From JAGQYH01 sp041393015 (GTDB taxonomy: Bacteria > Bacteroidota > Bacteroidia > Chitinophagales > JADIYW01), in assembly GCA_041393015.1 (NCBI GenBank), contig JAWKKV010000003.1, positions 1 to 64,000 of the forward strand: a stretch of DNA of 64,000 nucleotides. Direction: 5' to 3'. Shown here piece by piece: positions 57,249-64,000 of this stretch. The notes under the pieces were generated by a model that did not search any database, was not told the DNA's origin, and saw only the letters and a program-made list of their open reading frames with translations. The position numbers and the translations under genes were made by a program. Position 1 is the stretch's first letter, and each line of letters starts with the position of its first letter.

Positions 57249-58085
57249 ATGAGAAAGTTGATTTTTTATGCCAATATAATATTGATTATGTTTTCATGTT
57301 CTGAAGATGTTTCAATAATTGTTGAGCCCAATGTATTGTCGGGAAAATTGAAATCATATACTTATTTATCAAATGATTCGGTATATCCAACAAACTATTT
57401 AAGCTATAATTTAGAAACGTTACAATTGGAATATATCTATAATGATTCCATTGGTGACGGGACTAATTTTATTTATGAATCCGAAAATTTAATAATACTC
57501 GAAAACAAATATTATAAATATGAGATAGTAATTGAAGGTGATAGAATAATCGAAATAAGAAATACTGATTTTAATGGCACTTTTCAAAATGCAAAATCGT
57601 ACTTTTCAAATCAATTAGATTCTATCATTATTGATGCTAGTTTTAAATTATATATACAAGGTATTTGGGATATAAAATACGATCAAGCCAAAATTTATAA
57701 TTTAAACTTTGAGAACAATTATAACAATTTCACTTGCTCTTATCGATATCAAGATTTCATAAATCAAGTGAATGAGATTATAATCGACACGGTTTTTTTG
57801 GAATATACTAGTTTTCAAAACACGTTTGTTGCGCCGTATCAATATCCTTTGGGTAATTATTCTACAAATAATGGTATAGTGTTTTTAGCTGCTAACATTT
57901 TAGATCCATTATATATGCTTCGCTTAGCGGGTTATAAAATGTTTGAAGACAATCAATATTTAGTTCATGAAGCTGGGAACGAAACATATACTTATTCCTT
58001 CAATAATAAAAACCAACTAGTAGAAATGTCGATTCAATTTTATTCAGACGAACCATTTATAATATTTTTTGAGTATTATGAGTAG
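57249..58085 (+). CDS. Tandem lipoprotein paralogue 3, diverged
   Basis: 278 residues from ATG 57249. Lipobox IILIMFSCSEDV. Most of the body has diverged from paralogues 1 and 2, but MLRLAGYKMFEDNQY, YSFNNKNQLVEM and the aromatic ending FFEYYE are kept. Its upstream esterase-tail remnant proves common origin. Probably anchored in the outer membrane; function unknown. It is the last gene of the islet, ending 25 bp before the recO-derived direct repeat. Confidence 0.75.
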   Translation: MRKLIFYANIILIMFSCSEDVSIIVEPNVLSGKLKSYTYLSNDSVYPTNYLSYNLETLQLEYIYNDSIGDGTNFIYESENLIILENKYYKYEIVIEGDRIIEIRNTDFNGTFQNAKSYFSNQLDSIIIDASFKLYIQGIWDIKYDQAKIYNLNFENNYNNFTCSYRYQDFINQVNEIIIDTVFLEYTSFQNTFVAPYQYPLGNYSTNNGIVFLAANILDPLYMLRLAGYKMFEDNQYLVHEAGNETYTYSFNNKNQLVEMSIQFYSDEPFIIFFEYYE

Positions 58086-58108
58086 TGGTTTAAGTCTAAA
58101 TATTTTAA

Positions 58109-58816
58109 CTAGCCTAATTTCACCAATTCTCCTAAAATATCTATTGATCTTAATTTTTTGAAATTAGGAATGTGATGCTGAAAGTAAAGTAATAAAGTAT
58201 CTAAAAGAGTTTTGCGTTCGCTACTATTAAAATTGCGGTTACCTTCCAATAAGCTCTGAATTAATGCTGAAGTTCGAAGGTCAAGGATATAATCTTGATA
58301 GCCTTTTTGACTTTGGAAAACACCTTCTGTGATGTTAAAATAGTTTAGGCCTTCGCTCTTATTGGTTGATGGATAAAATCCAAGAATCTTGCTAATATTC
58401 AGTAGCTGATCAATAGCAAACATGCCTTTTACTTCTTCGCGATCAATGGTCATTAAACTGTCGTAGAGATGGTCGAAGAGTTCATTGTTTTCTTCTCCTT
58501 CTTTTACCAATTGCAGACTTAGTTCTATCAAAAATGATTGTACAGAAGTCCTTTTAATATCAGAATAAGTATTAATAGGAATGTGACTAACCTTATATTC
58601 TTTAAAATGTTGGAAGTTTTTATTCTCTCTGTGATAAAAATCCACCTCCAGTAATTGCCCGGATTGTAAAATATTACCTCTTCTGTTTTTTGTAGAACGA
58701 ATGCCGGGCACCATAAAACTCAATACACCAAACTTTTCGGTAAATACCTTACAAATCAAACTGGTTTCAGAATACTTTATTGATTTTAATACTATGCCTC
58801 TGGTTTTTTCTAACAT
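58109..58816 (-). CDS. recO: DNA repair protein RecO
   Basis: 235 residues. RecO acts in the RecFOR pathway, loading RecA on SSB-coated gaps. N-terminal OB-fold KTRGIVLKSIKYSETSLIC and VFTEKFGVLSFMVPGIR are typical, followed by the helical C-terminal domain. Its last 53 bp form the right copy of the direct repeat bounding the islet, so recO itself remained whole. A -7-like TACTTTCG lies about 35 bp upstream. Confidence 0.93.
   Translation of the reverse strand: MLEKTRGIVLKSIKYSETSLICKVFTEKFGVLSFMVPGIRSTKNRRGNILQSGQLLEVDFYHRENKNFQHFKEYKVSHIPINTYSDIKRTSVQSFLIELSLQLVKEGEENNELFDHLYDSLMTIDREEVKGMFAIDQLLNISKILGFYPSTNKSEGLNYFNITEGVFQSQKGYQDYILDLRTSALIQSLLEGNRNFNSSERKTLLDTLLLYFQHHIPNFKKLRSIDILGELVKLG
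58110..58162. repeat. 53-bp perfect direct repeat, right copy (within recO 3' end)
   Basis: Identical to 53519-53571. This copy is coding for the RecO C terminus on the minus strand, so it is the probable original and the left one the duplicate. Confidence 0.92.
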
Positions 58817-58969
58817 GTTGGTGATGAATAGGAAGTTATTTATTTAGCGAAAGTAGGACTAAGTTTCAAAGTCGACAATTTTATTCAAAAAGTGCCTAAA
58901 GCCTGTCTGCCGATAGGTAGATTATGAGTGTCTAAAATACCTAAAGTTATATTTACTAGAGAAAAGAAC

Positions 58970-59006
58970 TTTAGTTCACTCGACACTTTAGTCAATTGTA
59001 ACTCTA
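58970..59006. repeat. Dispersed intergenic repeat word, copy C
   Basis: AACTTTAGTTCACTCGACAC followed by TTTAGTCAATTGTAACTC is related to copies A (44791) and B (50808). Located immediately after the porZ-like gene stop. Confidence 0.4.
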
Positions 59007-61325
59007 GTTTATATAAACGAACTTGGCGGTCTTTTTCATTTTGCCATCATCATCGGCACTTAGCACAATATATACACCTGTTTGAACTCGGTTGCCATTA
59101 ACGTCTAAACCATCCCAAACAGCTTGACCTCCGGTAGCTTGTGTTTCAAATACCACATGACCTGCCACATCCATAATTTTTACATTGCCATTATTCGCTA
59201 AATTTCTAATCGCAATCGGACCATTGTATTCTGGCCGAACAGGATTTGGAAAAACAAATGGAGCACCTGAAACGCCATCTTCGGTTAAAGTGGCTGTGCT
59301 TCTAAATGAGTTAATCCCTCTGGCTGTATTGATAAAAACATCACCCGATCTTTCATCAACTGCAATTGATCTGATGACATTAGAAAGTAAAGGGCTGTTG
59401 TCTTCATTGAAACTATAAATCGTTTCCAACCCATCAGCAGATTGTAAAAATACACCTCCGTTAGTCCCAATCCATTTTCTATTGGCAGGATCTACAGCGA
59501 TGCAATTCACAATTTCATTCTCCAATAAATTATCGCAAAAGTTAGTTGTGTCTTCTCTTGGAATACAAATTCTTTCTACACCACATGTGTTATCAAAGAT
59601 AGCGCCGGAGCAAAATACAACACCCACACCTTGTGAAGTGCCCATCCAAATTTCACCATCTTGATCCATGGTTAAACATCTCACATCCCCGGAAGGTAAT
59701 CCAAAACCAACACCAATAGCTTTTAAAACATCGTCAGATTGGTCGTCTAAGGTATTGTTGTAATCGTAAACATAAACGCCACCACTAGACGTTGAGATCC
59801 ATATTTGATCAAATTCATCAATTAGTATATCATTTAAAACTTGTCCAAAAAGTGCTCCGGTTTTTTGATTGAAATAAAGATATTCTCCTCCCGCTTTTCG
59901 GCACCCTAAAGGCATAGCATTGGAGTAAGCATTGGTAAACCATACATTTCCTCTCGTATCACTAGCGGCGGCTATACATCTATATTTAGAACTAGTTCCT
60001 GGCGGACTTTCCATCACCGTTCCATTGCCGGTATTTCTGTCTAATTCTATAATGCCGAATCCATCTGTTCCAACAAAAAGGCTATTGGTGCCGCGAATAG
60101 GTGCTACCACTGCGATATCAAAACTACCTTGAAGAATGGAAGTGTTGAATTCATTTAGATTATTCCACTGTTGTTCCGTAGAAATGTAAATACCGTAGGG
60201 TAGGTTGTCGTCATCACCACCGGGTAAAGTTGGCTTTAAATTAGAAGAAGCTACATAAATGGAACCATCGAAATAAGTCATTTTTAAGGCACTTCTTTTG
60301 TAAGGTGCATTGGGTGTAAAAGAGGATACTTGACCATTTTCAAAAAGAGAAAGTCCTTGAAAAAAATCAGCATACCAAATTCGTCCATCACCATCAATAT
60401 CAATTCCTCTTGGTCTTACAATTCTGTTGTTATCTTCTAAAAATGTAAAATTGTTACCATCAAAAGTGCCAATTCTAGCATCTGTTACATTATCGTTGAT
60501 CACCTGTTCTTGAGCAATATAGATAAGATTGCCCTGGCTTTTCATCGCTCTAGTTTCCCAGTCAGAAAAAATGGTTTCGCTTACCCATACTTCATTTCCA
60601 ATAGTTAAACCAAAAAGCTCATCATCAATAGCGACTAATAATTTGCTATTTACTTCAGAGATAACAGTAGCGGGTAATTCCGGCAATCCATTAAACTCAA
60701 AATTATATCTCTTCCAAGCTGTAGTATCGTCGGCATTAGATAAATTTATGGTGGGACTTATCCGTCCACGTAATACTCCATCTTCTGTAGCGGCGTAAAC
60801 TTCGGTATCATTTGCCCAGATATCATTGATTACTAAATTAGAATTGCCAACGCCAACAAAATAAGTGTCGCTAATCTCTTTTCTAACAATATCCACTTTT
60901 ACAATACCAAAAGCACAAGCCAACCAAGCAATGCCGTTGTGAGTATGAATTTTATTAATCGTTTTATTACCAACAATGGTGGCATTTTTAACACTTGGTA
61001 TATTGGTTATTCTATTGCCTTCAATAATATCAATATTGGCATTTTGATAAGTAACCACTATAGCGCCGGTTAATTCATCAAATGCGATGGCAGATATTTC
61101 TACATCGCTCAGTCCGGTAGCCTTTGTATATCTATTGATAGAAAAATCATCTTTGTCTACTGCAATTAAAGAGGCTTCACAAGCGCCCCAAATTTTGTCT
61201 GTACTCGCAGCCACATCTGTAGCACTACTGTAGGGCACATGCACATTCCATTGTTCTATTGGAACATTTTGAGCACGAATAGTGAGAGAAGTGATAACTA
61301 ATATAAATAACAGGCATTTCTGCAT
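59004..61325 (-). CDS. porZ: PorZ-like type IX secretion system protein
   Basis: 773 residues, matching PorZ in length. Signal peptide MQKCLLFILVITSLTIRAQ. Then PIEQWNVHVPYSSATDVA and many propeller blades of the two-component-regulator type (KIWGACEASLIAVDK, EVYAATEDGVLRG, QIWISTSSGGVYVYD, EIWMGTSQGVGVVF). The C terminus has a T9SS-type domain (FVFPNPVRPEYNGPIAIR ... VQTGVYIVLSAD). PorZ in Porphyromonas is a surface component of the T9SS attachment complex. The cargo encoded at 23011, 26461 and 47186 would depend on this system. Alternative: another propeller-type T9SS cargo. Confidence 0.82.
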   Translation of the reverse strand: MQKCLLFILVITSLTIRAQNVPIEQWNVHVPYSSATDVAASTDKIWGACEASLIAVDKDDFSINRYTKATGLSDVEISAIAFDELTGAIVVTYQNANIDIIEGNRITNIPSVKNATIVGNKTINKIHTHNGIAWLACAFGIVKVDIVRKEISDTYFVGVGNSNLVINDIWANDTEVYAATEDGVLRGRISPTINLSNADDTTAWKRYNFEFNGLPELPATVISEVNSKLLVAIDDELFGLTIGNEVWVSETIFSDWETRAMKSQGNLIYIAQEQVINDNVTDARIGTFDGNNFTFLEDNNRIVRPRGIDIDGDGRIWYADFFQGLSLFENGQVSSFTPNAPYKRSALKMTYFDGSIYVASSNLKPTLPGGDDDNLPYGIYISTEQQWNNLNEFNTSILQGSFDIAVVAPIRGTNSLFVGTDGFGIIELDRNTGNGTVMESPPGTSSKYRCIAAASDTRGNVWFTNAYSNAMPLGCRKAGGEYLYFNQKTGALFGQVLNDILIDEFDQIWISTSSGGVYVYDYNNTLDDQSDDVLKAIGVGFGLPSGDVRCLTMDQDGEIWMGTSQGVGVVFCSGAIFDNTCGVERICIPREDTTNFCDNLLENEIVNCIAVDPANRKWIGTNGGVFLQSADGLETIYSFNEDNSPLLSNVIRSIAVDERSGDVFINTARGINSFRSTATLTEDGVSGAPFVFPNPVRPEYNGPIAIRNLANNGNVKIMDVAGHVVFETQATGGQAVWDGLDVNGNRVQTGVYIVLSADDDGKMKKTAKFVYIN

Positions 61326-61512
61326 AGCAACGAAAGTAATAATTTAACGGTTATTTTGGGTTGATAATGTGTCGCTAAGTAGATTTTTTTTCAATTCAAC
61401 CTTTATTGTCAATTCTTTAACTAAAGCTTTTAGCTCAAAGCATTTTATAAATCATTCATAAACATAAAATTTACTTCACCTCAACCATTAGCATTATAAA
61501 ATAGCTTCTTCT
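61326..61512. other. Divergent intergenic region between porZ and ileS
   Basis: About 190 bp AT-rich region. A -7-like TACTTTCG (minus strand, 61332-61339) precedes porZ. No further elements recognised. Confidence 0.4.
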
Positions 61513-61520
61513 TATCTTTG
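61513..61520 (+). promoter_or_regulatory. -7 element TATCTTTG before ileS
   Basis: Perfect TAnnTTTG, 33 bp before the TTG start of ileS. No TTG at the standard -33 distance. Confidence 0.5.
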
Positions 61521-61552
61521 CCCCCTTTTAGCATTAATTAGATAGCAAGCCA

Positions 61553-64000
61553 TTGGGAGATCAAAAATCATTTAGGGAATTCAAGCATTACGATCATACT
61601 TTCTTTGAGAAGGAGATCCTTGACTTTTGGGACAAACAGAACATCTTTCAAAAGAGTATTACTGAAAAAGATCCATCTAAACCATTTGTGTTTTTCGAAG
61701 GACCGCCTTCCGCCAATGGAATGCCGGGCATTCACCATGTAATGGGTAGAACTATCAAAGATATTTTTTGTAGATACAAGACCTTAAAAGGATATCAAGT
61801 AAAAAGAAAGGCAGGTTGGGATACACATGGTTTGCCTATTGAGTTAAATGTTGAGAAGGAATTAGGCATTACCAAAGAGGATATTGGTAAGAAAATTTCT
61901 GTTGAAGATTATAACGCTGCTTGTCGAAAAGCAGTGATGAGATATACCGATGTTTGGAATGATATCACCAAGCGAATTGGCTATTGGGTAGATATGGATG
62001 ATCCTTACATTACTTATGAAAATAAGTATATGGAATCTGTTTGGTGGTTACTTAAAAATCTGTACGACCAAAATTTATTGTACAAAGGATATACCATTCA
62101 GCCATATTCGCCAAAGGCAGGAACAGGTTTGTCTTCTCATGAATTAAACCAACCAGGCACTTATCAGGATGTAAAAGACACCACGGTTGTGGCGCAATTT
62201 TTAGCGAAACCCAATGATATTTTACCTGACAATACCTATTTCTTAGCTTGGACGACCACACCATGGACGCTTCCATCTAATACAGCATTAACGGTTGGGC
62301 CTAAAATTCCTTATGTTTTAGTAAAGACATTCAATCAATATACACACCAACCGGTTAATTTGATTTTAGCCAAACCTTTGGTTAGCAAGCAATTTGTAGG
62401 TAAATATGAATTGGTTGAAAACGAAGCGGATTTAAGTTATTCAGAAGGAGAGAAAAAGATACCGTATTGGGTTGGAGAAGAGTTTTTAGGTAAAGACTTG
62501 GTAGGCATTCAATATGAGCAATTATTGCCTTATACTTTACCTTATCAAAATCCAGAGCAAGCTTTTAGAGTGATTCCAGGCGACTTTGTAACGACTGAAG
62601 ATGGTACCGGAATTGTGCATACTGCACCTACTTTTGGTGCAGATGATGCTAAGGTGGCCAAAGATGCAGGTGTTCCGCCAATGTTGGTATTAGATGAAAA
62701 TGACCATCCGGTGCCACTAGTAGATTTGCAAGGAAGGTTTAGACCTGAAATGAAAGAATTGGCCGGAAAGTATGTTAAGAATGAATACTATACCGATGGC
62801 GAGGCGCCGGAAAGATCGGTTGATATTGAAATTGCCATCCAATTAAAAGAAGAAAATAAGGCTTTTAAAGTTGAGAAATACGAGCACAACTATCCACATT
62901 GCTGGAGAACAGATAAGCCAATTTTATATTATCCATTAGATTCTTGGTTCATTAAAGTAACCGATAGAAAGGATAGAATGGTGGAATTGAATGAAACCAT
63001 TAATTGGAAACCAAAAGCTACTGGAACAGGAAGATTTGGGAATTGGTTGTCTAATGCTAATGATTGGAATTTATCGAGATCGCGTTATTGGGGTATTCCT
63101 ATTCCAATTTGGAGAACGGAAGATGGTAAAGAGGAAATTTGTATTGGTTCGGTAGAAGATTTGAAAAAAGCTTGTGATGCTTCGGTAGCAGCAGGTTTAA
63201 TGAAATCAAATCCATTAGCGAATTATGTGATCGGTGATATGTCGGAAGACAACTATCATACCTTCGATTTACATAAAAATTATGTGGACGAGATTGTTTT
63301 GGTTTCTCCAAACGGTCAACCAATGAAAAGAGAATCAGATTTAATTGATGTTTGGTTCGATTCGGGTTCAATGCCTTATGCACAATGGCATTATCCATTT
63401 GAGAACAAAGAAAAGATTGATGATAATCAAGATTTTCCGGCCGATTTTATAGCAGAAGGAGTGGATCAAACAAGAGGTTGGTTTTATACTTTACACGCCA
63501 TTGCTACCATGTGCTTTGATTCAGTGGCCTATAAAAACATTATTTCTAACGGATTAGTGTTAGATAAAAATGGCAATAAAATGTCGAAGCGTTTAGGAAA
63601 CGGCGTTGATCCATTTGAAACCATCGATAAATATGGAAGTGATGCTACAAGGTGGTATATGATCTCCAATGCTCAACCTTGGGATAACTTAAAATTTGAT
63701 GTAGAAGGCATTGAAGAAACGAGAAGAAAATTGTTTGGAACATTAGCCAATACGTATTCATTTTTTGCCTTGTATGCCAATATTGATGGCATTGCTGATA
63801 AGAATGAGGAAAGAATTCCAGTAGAGGATCGACCTGAGATTGACAGATGGGTAATTTCTTTATTGAATACTTTGGTAAAAGATGTTGATGCTTATTATGC
63901 AGATTACGAACCTACTAAAGCCGCTAGAGCTATTCAAGACTTTATTTCGGATAACTTAAGTAACTGGTATGTAAGGTTATGCAGAAGACGTTTTTGGAAA
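61553..64000 (+). CDS. ileS: Isoleucyl-tRNA synthetase (3' partial)
   Basis: 816 codons are present and the gene runs off the window. The start is TTG 61553 (reads GDQKSFREFKHY after Met); a stop lies in frame at 61535 and there is no ATG between. Class I signatures: HIGH-type motif HHVM at residues 61-64 (GMPGIHHVMGR), KMSKR at 676-680 (NKMSKRLGN), the editing domain, and FDSGSMPYAQWHYPFE. It charges tRNA-Ile, whose gene is in this window. The enzyme is the long Bacteroidota/eukaryote-like form, usually above 1000 residues. Confidence 0.95.
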   Translation, partial: MGDQKSFREFKHYDHTFFEKEILDFWDKQNIFQKSITEKDPSKPFVFFEGPPSANGMPGIHHVMGRTIKDIFCRYKTLKGYQVKRKAGWDTHGLPIELNVEKELGITKEDIGKKISVEDYNAACRKAVMRYTDVWNDITKRIGYWVDMDDPYITYENKYMESVWWLLKNLYDQNLLYKGYTIQPYSPKAGTGLSSHELNQPGTYQDVKDTTVVAQFLAKPNDILPDNTYFLAWTTTPWTLPSNTALTVGPKIPYVLVKTFNQYTHQPVNLILAKPLVSKQFVGKYELVENEADLSYSEGEKKIPYWVGEEFLGKDLVGIQYEQLLPYTLPYQNPEQAFRVIPGDFVTTEDGTGIVHTAPTFGADDAKVAKDAGVPPMLVLDENDHPVPLVDLQGRFRPEMKELAGKYVKNEYYTDGEAPERSVDIEIAIQLKEENKAFKVEKYEHNYPHCWRTDKPILYYPLDSWFIKVTDRKDRMVELNETINWKPKATGTGRFGNWLSNANDWNLSRSRYWGIPIPIWRTEDGKEEICIGSVEDLKKACDASVAAGLMKSNPLANYVIGDMSEDNYHTFDLHKNYVDEIVLVSPNGQPMKRESDLIDVWFDSGSMPYAQWHYPFENKEKIDDNQDFPADFIAEGVDQTRGWFYTLHAIATMCFDSVAYKNIISNGLVLDKNGNKMSKRLGNGVDPFETIDKYGSDATRWYMISNAQPWDNLKFDVEGIEETRRKLFGTLANTYSFFALYANIDGIADKNEERIPVEDRPEIDRWVISLLNTLVKDVDAYYADYEPTKAARAIQDFISDNLSNWYVRLCRRRFWK

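Noticed and set aside
53519..58162. Integrative element with attL/attR at recO
   Set aside because: The direct repeats fit, but no integrase, transposase or excisionase is encoded inside, so a mobile element cannot be claimed; kept as a repeat-bounded islet.

Overview
The window is AT-rich chromosomal DNA from a member of the phylum Bacteroidota. Four lines of evidence agree: a Bacteroidota-type rRNA operon, promoters of the form TTG-N19-TAnnTTTG with almost no Shine-Dalgarno sequences, several secreted proteins ending in type IX secretion (T9SS) sorting domains plus a PorZ-like T9SS component, and families typical of the phylum (DUF4293, Dps, tandem lipoproteins). Class Saprospiria or Chitinophagia is a guess only.

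Layout. (1) 1-6240: type VI secretion-like cargo locus: PAAR tip protein (cut by the window edge), a Tle1/DUF2235 lipase gene broken by frame lesions, a DUF4123 adaptor, a small partner, and three unrecognised genes that may include effector and immunity functions. (2) 6240-11150: a peptidoglycan-binding protein next to an inverted, decayed paralogue of its C-terminal half; an M23 peptidase lipoprotein; a YD-repeat-like secreted protein; a widespread uncharacterised family. (3) 11280-14930: DUF4293, anmK, an NAD-dependent epimerase-like gene and ctaA. (4) 15025-19561: two overlapping 7TM sensor kinases with complementary defects, facing a NarL-type regulator. (5) 19725-31233: VWA/MoxR pair, serC, lipoproteins and large T9SS cargo. 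(6) 31500-37230: rRNA operon 16S-tRNA-Ile-tRNA-Ala-23S-5S with three tandem promoters, processing stems and a strong terminator. (7) 37690-53526: MscS channel, dps divergent from an MpaB-type oxygenase, a fatty-acid block (two acyl-CoA dehydrogenases, Smr protein, FATP-type ligase), PQQ-type sugar dehydrogenase, prfA, Crp/Fnr regulator, SDR, Mpo1-like membrane protein. (8) 53519-58162: an islet bounded by a 53-bp perfect direct repeat of the recO 3' end, holding a secreted esterase with an 8-bp repeat tract at its start and three tandem lipoprotein genes. (9) 58109-64000: recO, porZ-like gene and the first 816 codons of ileS.

The strongest candidates for unusual biology are the split histidine kinase pair, the possible phase-variable esterase with its duplicated lipoprotein tail inside a direct-repeat islet, the acyl-CoA dehydrogenase pair in which one subunit lacks the usual catalytic glutamate, and new operator-like palindromes upstream of dps and of the dehydrogenases. 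Several genes carry lesions at homopolymers, so assembly error must be excluded before calling them pseudogenes.
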